Assembly: GCA_024281075.1 (NCBI GenBank)
Contig: JAMXLK010000032.1
Span: 1-49,130 of the forward strand
From: Vulcanimicrobiia bacterium
GTDB taxonomy: Bacteria; Vulcanimicrobiota; Vulcanimicrobiia; Vulcanimicrobiales; Vulcanimicrobiaceae
Direction: 5' to 3'
DNA: 49,130 bases
Numbering within the stretch: position 1 is the first letter of the stretch; each line of letters begins with the position of its first letter. The translations under genes were made by a program, and so were the position numbers. Of the stretch, positions 9,369-17,977 are shown piece by piece. The notes under the pieces were generated by a model, which worked only from the letters and a program-made list of their open reading frames with translations, had not been told where the DNA came from and ran no database searches.

Positions 9369-10181
9369 TTAGAAGAGCAGCGTCTGAAAGTCGCCGGCGT
9401 GCTCGAAGCCGACGCGGCGATAGAGCGCGATGGCGGCGGCGTTAAAGTCGTTGACGTAGAGCGATAGCGTCGGCGAAACGTCGAGCAGCCGGTCGCAGAT
9501 TGCTGCAAGCGATGCGGTCGCAAGGCCGCGCCCGCGCATCGCCGGCGGCGTCCAAATTCCTTGCAGCTGCATCGTCCGGTCGCACCAGGGACCGATGTTG
9601 CAAAAGAAACACGGGCGTCCGTCAACGCTGCCGATCCACCAGAGCTTGCGTTCGATCATCGCGCGAATACCGGCGCCGAATTCCGGCGATCCGCGACGCG
9701 GATCATACTCCAGCTCCTGGCGAACCATTTCCGCGGAACCGTCGGCGACGGCGCGCCAGTCCCCGATGCCTGCCGGGCGTACGGCGACGCGGTGCTCGTA
9801 CGGGCGAAGATGCGCACGGTCGATCACCATCACGAGTTGACGATCCCGAACCAGTCGCGGCGGCGCGTGCCAATCGCGCACCGCGTTCCAATAGGCACTC
9901 ACGGTCTCTCGCGCGCCGACGATCATGCGTTCGCCGCGTCGCGTCCGCCCGTACTCTGCGAACGCCGGAATCGCGGAAGGCTCGGCGGCGAGTGCGATTT
10001 GCCGTCCCCAATATGCGACGCCCATAACGGCGTCGCGTTTGAGCGCTACGGCAATGCTGCGTTGCGCGGGCGGCGCGGGATCGTGCATCAGCACGTGCGA
10101 GAGAAAGACGTTGAGGTAAGGCGAGCGCGCTAGGTATCGTAACGCCGGCTCGCGCGTGGCGCGCGAGAGAGGTTCGATCAT
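9369..10181 (-). CDS. GNAT-family N-acetyltransferase
   Basis: GIWTPPAMRGRGLATASLAAICDRLL...LYVNDFNAAAIALYRRVGFEHAGDF is the GNAT acetyl-CoA-binding pattern. Confidence 0.88.
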   Translation of the reverse strand: MIEPLSRATREPALRYLARSPYLNVFLSHVLMHDPAPPAQRSIAVALKRDAVMGVAYWGRQIALAAEPSAIPAFAEYGRTRRGERMIVGARETVSAYWNAVRDWHAPPRLVRDRQLVMVIDRAHLRPYEHRVAVRPAGIGDWRAVADGSAEMVRQELEYDPRRGSPEFGAGIRAMIERKLWWIGSVDGRPCFFCNIGPWCDRTMQLQGIWTPPAMRGRGLATASLAAICDRLLDVSPTLSLYVNDFNAAAIALYRRVGFEHAGDFQTLLF

Positions 10182-10687
10182 TGCGACGTGAGCGGGGCGT
10201 CCATGAGCGGCTTGGTCGTAGGCTCTTTGCTGCCGCCGTCAGGTTCGAGGGTAACGGAGACTTCCACTGCGGATCGCGCATCGGCCGTCAACAGGACCAG
10301 CGCAGTGCCGCGAGCATCGGGCAGGAACGTCGGCGATGCGGTCATCTTCGTCGCATCGCGCGCCCGCGTCCAGGCTTGATAGACTCTTCCGTGCGGCGGT
10401 TCGGGCAGCACGTCGAGTGCCAGATAGATCCGGTTCCCGTGCGTAATCACTTCGCCGCCCCCGATCGGATAACGGTGCGCGCGCGTGTCGAGCACGTCGG
10501 AGAGCGCGGTCCGTTCTTGGACGAGGTTGCGCGCGAGGGCGGTAGACCGCTCAGATAGGGTTGCAATCTCGCGCTGCTCTTGCTTGAGCTGACCGAGCAG
10601 CGAGATGTTGGCAATCGAGGATATCAGCGCGATAACAAAGCAGACCGCTGCAACCAGATACGCGGGCCACGCCGCCGCGTTTCTCAT
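10178..10687 (-). CDS. Anti-sigma-K factor RskA C-terminal-like membrane protein
   Basis: Starts MRNAAAWPAYLVAAVCFVIALISSIANISLLGQLKQE; GRVYQAWTRARDATKMTASPTFLPDARG is RskA-like. Confidence 0.65.
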   Translation of the reverse strand: MRNAAAWPAYLVAAVCFVIALISSIANISLLGQLKQEQREIATLSERSTALARNLVQERTALSDVLDTRAHRYPIGGGEVITHGNRIYLALDVLPEPPHGRVYQAWTRARDATKMTASPTFLPDARGTALVLLTADARSAVEVSVTLEPDGGSKEPTTKPLMDAPLTSQ

Positions 10688-10750
10688 GCGTCGTATGTTC
10701 CCAGGGAGGCTTCGAGGCCCTCCGCCTTCATCCGTCGTAGCAGTAAACCG

Positions 10751-11155
10751 ATGGAGCCGCTCGAGACGCTGCGTGAAAAAATCGCCGAATTTCCCGGCTA
10801 CGACAGCGACGTCGAGCGGCGGCGTTCCGACGAGTACGTGCGTTCGTACCTGGGTGAAGCGTTGAGCGACCTCGGCGCTCGCTGCACGCTGTCGAGCGAC
10901 GTACGCGCGCGGCTGGACGAGCTGATTTTGCGGGTCGGCTTCGGCGATCCGCACGCTTTCATCAACCACCACATCGTCGCGGGGCATGGCGCGGCGGACG
11001 GCGGCGGAGCGGTTGCGGCGGCCGACGTGGAGACCCTCGAGCTGGCGGATCGCGCAGCAGGCTTGGATTGTGCCGCAGCAGCGGCGTATCTCGACGACGT
11101 CGACACGCTGCTGGGCCGCCGCGACGCGGCGATACGCGCCCAATCCACGAGTTGA
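10751..11155 (+). CDS. Hypothetical protein
   Basis: MEPLETLREKIAEFPGYDSDVERRRSDEYVRSYLGEALSDLG...; soluble helical; same strand as GH20. Confidence 0.5.
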   Translation: MEPLETLREKIAEFPGYDSDVERRRSDEYVRSYLGEALSDLGARCTLSSDVRARLDELILRVGFGDPHAFINHHIVAGHGAADGGGAVAAADVETLELADRAAGLDCAAAAAYLDDVDTLLGRRDAAIRAQSTS

Positions 11156-11166
11156 CGTAATTCTCG

Positions 11167-13110
11167 TTGGTACTGCTGGCTGCGATCGCAGCGACCACGC
11201 TGCACTTGGTGCCGTCGCCGGCTCGAATTCAAACTATTTCCTGCGGCTCACGCATCGCCAGCGTGCCGCTGAGCGTAGCGGCCGGATTCGATCCGGCTGC
11301 ACGTGAAGAACTCGACGAACGCTGGCGCGCCCTGCGTATCGGATCGCTGCGTACGGTTGCCGCAAGTCCCGCGATCGTGGCAACGCATGATGGATCGCTC
11401 GCGCCGCAATCGTATCGCTTGACGACCGCCGCCGGGCGCGCGGAGATTGTGAGCTCGGATTCCGCGGGCGCGTTTTACGGTGCGATGACGCTGGCGCAGC
11501 TTCCGGTGCGTGCAAACGGCGTTTGGACGATGCCGTGCGTGCAGATCGAGGATCGCCCCGCATTGGCTTGGCGCACCCTCTCCGACGACGTCTCGCGCGG
11601 GCCGCTGCCGACGATGCGCTACTTCGAGGAGCGGGTTCGAACAATCGCCGCGTTCAAAATGAACGGCTACTCGCCGTACATGGAGCACGTCTTCGTCAGC
11701 CCGACCGATCCGCTGCCGGCGCCGCTCGACGGAATCACCCCGGATCAACTTCGGGAGCTGACGCGTTACGCGGCGCGTTTCCACGTCGCGCTCATTCCGG
11801 AACAACAATCGTTTGCGCACATGCACAACACGCTGCGTTTCGAGCGCTACGCCGCCGCCGCGGAATTGCCGCATGGCTTTCTGCTTGCGCCTAACGTACC
11901 GCTCTCGACGGACTACTTGTCGCGCATCATCGATCAGGAGCTTGCGGCGGTTGGACGGCCGCCGTTCTTTCACATCGGCTCCGACGAGACGGCGACACTC
12001 GGATTGGGGCAGACGCAAGCCTACGTCGCTCAGCGCGGGCGTTCGCAAGCATACGCCGATCACATCGTGGCGATGAACAAGCTGATCGCGCCGTCCGGCG
12101 CGCGGATTATGCTTTGGGACGACGGGATCGAGAACGACCCCGGCATCATGAAGCTGATTCCGCGCAGCGCCGTCATCGTCAACTGGCATTATGGGAACGA
12201 GCCGACGTTCATGCCGTACATTCAAACGATCGTGCGCGGAGGCTTCGAGCAGATGGTGGCGCCGGGAGCGCGCAACTGGAATGAAATATTTCCGAATGTG
12301 GACGCGGCGCTCGACAACGAGCGCCGGTTCCTGGAACAAGGCAAAGCGTCGCGAGTGCTCGGCCTTTTTCAAACGGTCTGGCACGACGATGGCGAGACGC
12401 TCTACGAGGCAACGTGGTACCCGGTGATCTATGCCGCCGCCGCCGCGTGGCAGGCCGGAGCGGTCGAGCCGGAACAATTTGCCCGCGACTTTGCGAGCGC
12501 ATTCTTCGGTACCGACGATCCGCGCTATGCGCTCGCCATTGCCGATCTTGCCTCCATTCTGCGAACACTCGAACCGCCCGAGGCTCCCTATGGGCAAACC
12601 GACGCGCTCTTTTGGGCCGATCTGTTCGATTCGGCGGCGGCAAAGCAACTGGCAACCGCGGATTTGAGCGCGGCGCGACGCGCCGCCGAAGACGTCGAGC
12701 AAAATCTTTACTTCGGCGCGCCGCCGCTGCACGCCAACGCCGCATTCGTCATGTTCTTGGCAGCGCGGCGCTACGACGCGCTGGCGCGCAAATTCCAAAT
12801 GGCGACCGAGCTGCGCGCGATGTACGAGGACGCTCGAGCGCACGCTTCCGAGCACGATCGCGCCGAGCGCGACCTCTATTGGTGCAAGTACTGGATGTGG
12901 GAGCTGCGCGATGCCTATGAAGATTTAGCGCCGCTCTATCGCCGCGCATGGCTCTACGAGAGCCGCGAAGGACACCTCGCGAGCAATCTCGAGCGCTATC
13001 ACTTGGCCGCGCAAAAGGCGATCGAGCGCGCCGACGCCTTTTATCGCGTAACGGAAGCCTACGCCCATGGCGCCGCACTGCCGCCGTTCGACACGATCGT
13101 GCCGCCCTAA
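11167..13110 (+). CDS. Glycoside hydrolase family 20-like beta-N-acetylhexosaminidase
   Basis: 647 aa; GH20b-like N-terminus, FHIGSDET catalytic motif, IMLWDDGIENDPGIMKLIP. Confidence 0.85.
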   Translation: MVLLAAIAATTLHLVPSPARIQTISCGSRIASVPLSVAAGFDPAAREELDERWRALRIGSLRTVAASPAIVATHDGSLAPQSYRLTTAAGRAEIVSSDSAGAFYGAMTLAQLPVRANGVWTMPCVQIEDRPALAWRTLSDDVSRGPLPTMRYFEERVRTIAAFKMNGYSPYMEHVFVSPTDPLPAPLDGITPDQLRELTRYAARFHVALIPEQQSFAHMHNTLRFERYAAAAELPHGFLLAPNVPLSTDYLSRIIDQELAAVGRPPFFHIGSDETATLGLGQTQAYVAQRGRSQAYADHIVAMNKLIAPSGARIMLWDDGIENDPGIMKLIPRSAVIVNWHYGNEPTFMPYIQTIVRGGFEQMVAPGARNWNEIFPNVDAALDNERRFLEQGKASRVLGLFQTVWHDDGETLYEATWYPVIYAAAAAWQAGAVEPEQFARDFASAFFGTDDPRYALAIADLASILRTLEPPEAPYGQTDALFWADLFDSAAAKQLATADLSAARRAAEDVEQNLYFGAPPLHANAAFVMFLAARRYDALARKFQMATELRAMYEDARAHASEHDRAERDLYWCKYWMWELRDAYEDLAPLYRRAWLYESREGHLASNLERYHLAAQKAIERADAFYRVTEAYAHGAALPPFDTIVPP

Positions 13111-13112
13111 AT

Positions 13113-13155
13113 GTGTCATCCTGAGCGTAGCCGCGAAGCGGCGGAGTCGAAGGAC
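13113..13155. repeat. Interspersed intergenic repeat, copy 1
   Basis: TGTCATCCTGAGCGTAGCCGCGAAGCGGCGGAGTCGAAGGACG with internal hairpin GCCGC-GAA-GCGGC. Confidence 0.75.
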
Positions 13156-13160
13156 GAAGG

Positions 13161-15137
13161 GTGACCGCCGCATTTATTCTGCTCGTCTTTGCAGTCTTCG
13201 CGCTGCTGATGTACCGGCGGTTGATGCCGGCGCTCGTTGCGGTGCCTGCGATGGCGTTGATCATGGCGATGGTCGCCGGCGTGCCCGCGGCAAAGCTAGG
13301 CGCGATCGTGACGGGCGGTGCGGTGAAGCTCGCGCCGTTCTACGTTGCCGTCATCTTCGGCGCGCTGCTCGGGCGCGTTACGATCGAGACCGGAATCGCG
13401 CGTCGCATCGTTGATCTGGCGGCGGAGTTCGGCGGCGAGAACCCGCTCGCGCTTTCGCTGGGATTTTCGGCGATCGTCGCGCTGCTCTTTACGGCGGTCT
13501 CCGGTTTGGGGGGCATCATCATGGTCGGATCGATCGTGTTGCCGATCATGATGACCGCCGGCGTTCCGCGCACGATCGCAGCCACGCTCTTTCTGATGGG
13601 ATTCGCGCTGGGGTTCATCTTCAATATTGCCAATTGGACCTTTTACATCACCTTCTTCGGCGTTGCACGCGAAGAGTTGATTCGGTACGCGATCGTGCTC
13701 GCAATCGTCGATGCGATTGCGATGATAATCTATGCGGTGATCGCCTTTCGCCGCGAACGCGGCTACGCGACGTGGGCCGTCGCCGGAGAACCTGACGAGA
13801 CGCCGCGCGTGCCTGCTGTCGCGCTGATCACGCCGCTCTTGCCGCTCGCGCTCTACTACGTGCTCAAAATGGATGCCGCGCCGGCGTTTCTCGCTGCCGC
13901 GGTCTTCGGCGTGCTGGCCACGCGTCCGTCGCTCGCCGTGCAGCGGCTCGTCGCGTCGGCAATTCGCGGGGTCGAAGACGTCGCGCCGGCGGTCGTGCTG
14001 TTTATGGGAATTGGAATGCTGCTGGCGGCGACGCAGGAGCCGCAGTTTGCCGCGGCGCTCCGTCCGCTCGCCGGCAATTGGCTGCGCAATCCGGTCGCGT
14101 ACGTGCTGCTCTTCGGAATCGCGAGCCCGCTGGTACTCTATCGCGGCCCGCTCAATCCGTTCGGCGTGGGTATTGCGATCTTTACCGCGCTCTATGCGGC
14201 GCACGTTTTGCCGGCGGTCGTTCTCGTCGCGGCGATCATGGCGGTCGTGCAGGTTCAAAACGTTTGCGATCCCACCAATACGGCGAACGTTTGGATCGCC
14301 AACTTTACCGGCGTCCCGATCGACACGATTACGCGCCGTACGCTGCCGTATCAGGTTGCAGTCGCAATTGCCGCTACCTTCGCCGTCGTTATTGCGTCGC
14401 CCGCGCTCTTTGGTGTGCGGCCGTTCGTATCGCTGGTGCCGGCCGCTCGCGCCGGTGAGACGCTGCCCGCGCTCTACGCACCGGCGGCGTCAAGCAATCG
14501 CCTCGCCGTCGACGACGACGGAACGCCGGTGAGCAAAGCCGCCGCCGATGCCGTCGCGGCGGAGCTGACGCCGGGGCCTTGGCAGATGATTCGACTTCAC
14601 GAGGATCCCAACGCCACGGATTGCGGCGCGAAGCGCTATGCGGCGTACGTGTACGTGACGACGTCGCAGTTCACGGTCGTCGACGGAACCGATCTCGATG
14701 TCGGTCTGCGCCTCGAGGATTGCGGCGGTTGGATCGTCTCCGAATGGCACGACCACCAACTCGGGGGCGACGCCCGCGCGCTGGCGCTGCAAGGCGTTGG
14801 GCGTCTGCGCCGCTGGGCGCTTACCGATCCCGTGCGCAGCGCCAATCTCTTCCGCACCGGCGTTGCCGAACGTCCCGGCGACAAGCCGACCTATTTCTAT
14901 GCGTTTTTCAAGAGCGACGACGGAAACTTGCGCGCGTACGTTCGTGCCGGGGGCCCCGCGTACGTCGCCGGCCTTCGCTCGGGCGACGTCATCGAGACGA
15001 TTGACGGCGTCGAGTGGTGGCAGTACGGAACGTATCAGTCGCAACGTTTCGCTTACGACGGCAAGCCGCACGCGTTCGGGGTTCAGCGTGGGGACCGCAC
15101 CGTCGAGATCACGCTCGGCGCGCCCTTTAGCGCATGA
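13161..15137 (+). CDS. CitMHS/GntP-like permease with C-terminal PDZ-like domain
   Basis: 658 aa; ~11 hydrophobic helices, then GGPAYVAGLRSGDVIETIDGVEWWQYGTY (PDZ-like). Confidence 0.75.
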   Translation: MTAAFILLVFAVFALLMYRRLMPALVAVPAMALIMAMVAGVPAAKLGAIVTGGAVKLAPFYVAVIFGALLGRVTIETGIARRIVDLAAEFGGENPLALSLGFSAIVALLFTAVSGLGGIIMVGSIVLPIMMTAGVPRTIAATLFLMGFALGFIFNIANWTFYITFFGVAREELIRYAIVLAIVDAIAMIIYAVIAFRRERGYATWAVAGEPDETPRVPAVALITPLLPLALYYVLKMDAAPAFLAAAVFGVLATRPSLAVQRLVASAIRGVEDVAPAVVLFMGIGMLLAATQEPQFAAALRPLAGNWLRNPVAYVLLFGIASPLVLYRGPLNPFGVGIAIFTALYAAHVLPAVVLVAAIMAVVQVQNVCDPTNTANVWIANFTGVPIDTITRRTLPYQVAVAIAATFAVVIASPALFGVRPFVSLVPAARAGETLPALYAPAASSNRLAVDDDGTPVSKAAADAVAAELTPGPWQMIRLHEDPNATDCGAKRYAAYVYVTTSQFTVVDGTDLDVGLRLEDCGGWIVSEWHDHQLGGDARALALQGVGRLRRWALTDPVRSANLFRTGVAERPGDKPTYFYAFFKSDDGNLRAYVRAGGPAYVAGLRSGDVIETIDGVEWWQYGTYQSQRFAYDGKPHAFGVQRGDRTVEITLGAPFSA

Positions 15138-15859
15138 ACTCGACTAGCCGTTTCGGCACGCGGGCAAAAGCCTACGCAGCGTTTCGCCCCTCCTATCCGC
15201 CGAGCGCAATCGATGCCGTGCTGCAAGGGTTGGGGCCGCCCCTTGAGTTGACGATCGCCGACATCGGCGCGGGCACCGGAATCTCCGCGCGGCTTTTTGC
15301 GCAGCGCGGAGCGCGAGTGATCGCAATCGAACCCAACGCCAAGATGCGCGACGCCGCCGAGCCGTATCAGGGCATGGAGTGGCGCGAGGGCACGGGCGAA
15401 TGCACGGGGCTGCCCGACGACAGCGTCGACGTTGCCGTTGCCTGCCAGGCTTTCCATTGGTTTGCGACTGCGCGGGCACTTGCGGAGCTTGCGCGCATCG
15501 CGCGCCGGCGGGCGGCCATTTTGCAGTACGAACGCGACGAGCGCGACGCATTTACCCGCGGGTACGGCGACATCGTCCGCTCCTACGCGACCGACGACAC
15601 CGAGGCGCTCCGGGCGGACGCAATCGAAATCTTCGCGCGATTCCCGAATGCGACCGTGCGCCGCAGCGAGCATCCGTCGGTGCAGCGGCTCGACCGCGAG
15701 TCGCTGCTCGGTCGCGCTTCCTCCGCGTCGTATCTGCCGGCCTCCGGCCCTGCCGCCGACCGGATGCGCGCCGATTTGCGCGGGCTCTTCGATCGACACG
15801 CGCGCGGCGGGTACGTGGAGCTGACGATGGTCACCTACGCAATGGTCGCGGACTGGTAG
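15134..15859 (+). CDS. Class I SAM-dependent methyltransferase
   Basis: IADIGAGTGISARLFAQRGARVIAIEPNAKM; ATGA overlap with upstream gene. Confidence 0.9.
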   Translation: MNSTSRFGTRAKAYAAFRPSYPPSAIDAVLQGLGPPLELTIADIGAGTGISARLFAQRGARVIAIEPNAKMRDAAEPYQGMEWREGTGECTGLPDDSVDVAVACQAFHWFATARALAELARIARRRAAILQYERDERDAFTRGYGDIVRSYATDDTEALRADAIEIFARFPNATVRRSEHPSVQRLDRESLLGRASSASYLPASGPAADRMRADLRGLFDRHARGGYVELTMVTYAMVADW

Positions 15860-15861
15860 CT

Positions 15862-17955
15862 ATGCTGCTGAGAGTCGGCATCGACGTCGGCGGTACATTT
15901 ACCGACGTCGTCGCGATCGACGCGGCAACCCGGGCGCTCGTCGCTCGCATCAAAGTGCCGACGACGCACGGCGCGCCCGGCGGCGTGGCCGCAGGCATCG
16001 TCAGCGGGATCGACCGTTTGCTGCAAACTCCTACGATCGACGCAATTGACATCGCGTTCATCGCTCACTCCACCACGCAAGCCACGAACGCGTTGCTGGA
16101 AGGCGACTTGGCGCGGGTCGGCGTCATCGGCTTGCTCGACAGTCTTGCGTGGCTCTCGAGGCGGCAGATGCATTTCGGTGCCGTGCGCCTGGACTCGGGA
16201 AACGTCTTCAAACCACAATTCGCTTTTGCGTCGGCGGGTGACGATGCGCAGATACGGACGCGCATCGAGCGCTTGATCGCGGGCGGTGCCGAGGCAATCG
16301 CCGCAACGCAAAGCTTCGGCGTCGATCGTCCGGCCGCAGAAACCGATGCGGTTGCCATTGCCCGCTCGCACGGCGTCGACGCGACCAGCGGCCACGATGT
16401 CAGCACTGCCTACGGATTACGGGCGCGCACGCGTACGGCCGCGCTCAACGCGGCGATTCTGCCGAAAATGGTGTGGACCGCGCGCATGACCGCCGAAGCG
16501 GTGACGAATGCGGCGATTCCCGCGCCGTTGATGGTGATGCGCAGCGATGGTGGCGTCATGGACGTGCGCGAGATCGAGCGCCGCCCGATTCTCACGCTGC
16601 TTTCCGGCCCGGCGGCCGGAATCGCCGGCGCGCTGCTCTACGAACGCTTGAGCGACGGAATTTTCATCGAAGTCGGCGGCACCAGCTCCGATTGCTCGGC
16701 AATTCGCGCGGGCCGCCCGCAAATGCGCGCCGCCCAAATCGGCGGCAACCGAACCATGCTGCGCACGCTCGACGTGCGCACGCTCGGAATCGGCGGCGGC
16801 AGCATGATTCGCTTGGGCGGCAACGAGATCGTCGATGCCGGTCCCCGCAGCGCGCACATTGCAGGCTGCGCCTACGCATCGTTCGTTTCAGCCCATTCGC
16901 TGGAAGGCGCGCGGTTGGAGCGCATCGCGCCGGCGGCGCGCGACGCTCCTGAGTATGCGGCGCTCATTGCTCGCGACGGCCGGCGCGTTGCGCTCACGGC
17001 AACCTGCGCGGCAAACGTACTTGGCGCGGTTCCCGCGGGGGCTTTTGCAAACGGCGACGCGCAATCGGCACGCTATGCGTTTGAAATCCTCGCGCGCGAG
17101 CTTCGGAGCGATGCCGGCGCGTTGGCGCAGCGAGTGTTGACGCTTGCCGCCGGAAAGCTGCGCGCGGCAGTCGATGCGTTGATCGCGGATTACGGGCTCG
17201 ACCGACGTAGCGTGGCCCTCGTCGGTGGCGGCGGCGGCGCCGGCGCGCTCGTCCCGTACGCCGCGCAACTCATGCAGCTCCCTTACAAGATCGCGCGCGA
17301 TGCGGAAGTCATCGCTCCGATCGGCGTCGCGCTGGCGCTCGTGCGCGACTCCGTCGAACGAACGATCGCCGCGCCGTCAGCGCAGGATATCGCCCGCATT
17401 CGACGCGAGGCTGCAGACCGCGTCGTCGCAGCCGGCGCTGCGCCGGATCGCGTGCAGGTCGAGGTCGAGATCGATACGCAGCGTAACAAAGTCCGTGCGA
17501 CCGCCTCCGGGGCGACGGCGCTGGTCGAATCGGCCGTATCCCAGATGTGCAGCGACGACGAGCGGCGTGCCGCCGCCGGCGAGTCGCTGCGCTGCGAGCT
17601 CGCCGAGCTCGAAGCCGTCGCGCTCACGCCGCAGCTCACGGGATATCGCCGGCGCGCCGACCTTCGCGTCGTTGACGAGCGAGGAGCGGTTCGACTGGCA
17701 CTGCGCGGCGCGAGGCTTCATCTGACCACCGTTGCAGCGATCGCGCCGGATGTTCGCGACGCGATCGAAAAGGCGACCAATTTCGGCGACGTCGGGCGCG
17801 CGCTGCCGGCGCTCTACATCTTGCGCGCCAACCGGATTGCAGCGTTCGAAGGCCTGGTGAGCGCCGAACAAGGCGCGGCGCTCGCGCACGAAGAGACCGA
17901 CGGCTGCGCGGAGGATGAGCGCGTCGCCTTGCTCCTCGTCTCCCGCGAAGCTTAG
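15862..17955 (+). CDS. Hydantoinase/oxoprolinase family protein (HyuA-like)
   Basis: MLLRVGIDVGGTFTDVVAID, FIAHSTTQATNALLEG, LLSGPAAGIAGA, FIEVGGTSSDCSAI. Confidence 0.88.
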   Translation: MLLRVGIDVGGTFTDVVAIDAATRALVARIKVPTTHGAPGGVAAGIVSGIDRLLQTPTIDAIDIAFIAHSTTQATNALLEGDLARVGVIGLLDSLAWLSRRQMHFGAVRLDSGNVFKPQFAFASAGDDAQIRTRIERLIAGGAEAIAATQSFGVDRPAAETDAVAIARSHGVDATSGHDVSTAYGLRARTRTAALNAAILPKMVWTARMTAEAVTNAAIPAPLMVMRSDGGVMDVREIERRPILTLLSGPAAGIAGALLYERLSDGIFIEVGGTSSDCSAIRAGRPQMRAAQIGGNRTMLRTLDVRTLGIGGGSMIRLGGNEIVDAGPRSAHIAGCAYASFVSAHSLEGARLERIAPAARDAPEYAALIARDGRRVALTATCAANVLGAVPAGAFANGDAQSARYAFEILARELRSDAGALAQRVLTLAAGKLRAAVDALIADYGLDRRSVALVGGGGGAGALVPYAAQLMQLPYKIARDAEVIAPIGVALALVRDSVERTIAAPSAQDIARIRREAADRVVAAGAAPDRVQVEVEIDTQRNKVRATASGATALVESAVSQMCSDDERRAAAGESLRCELAELEAVALTPQLTGYRRRADLRVVDERGAVRLALRGARLHLTTVAAIAPDVRDAIEKATNFGDVGRALPALYILRANRIAAFEGLVSAEQGAALAHEETDGCAEDERVALLLVSREA

Positions 17956-17960
17956 CTTGC

Positions 17961-17977
17961 CCTGAGCTTGTCGAAGG
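17961..17977. repeat. Interspersed repeat, copy 2 (short core)
   Basis: CCTGAGCTTGTCGAAGG between two convergent stop codons. Confidence 0.75.

Noticed and set aside
11248-12855. 535-aa minus-strand ORF
   Set aside because: Antisense shadow of the GH20 gene; Arg-rich low-complexity composition typical of high-GC spurious ORFs, no recognisable motif
13296-14258. 320-aa minus-strand ORF
   Set aside because: Antisense to the permease; strongly Arg/Asp/His-biased, no family resemblance
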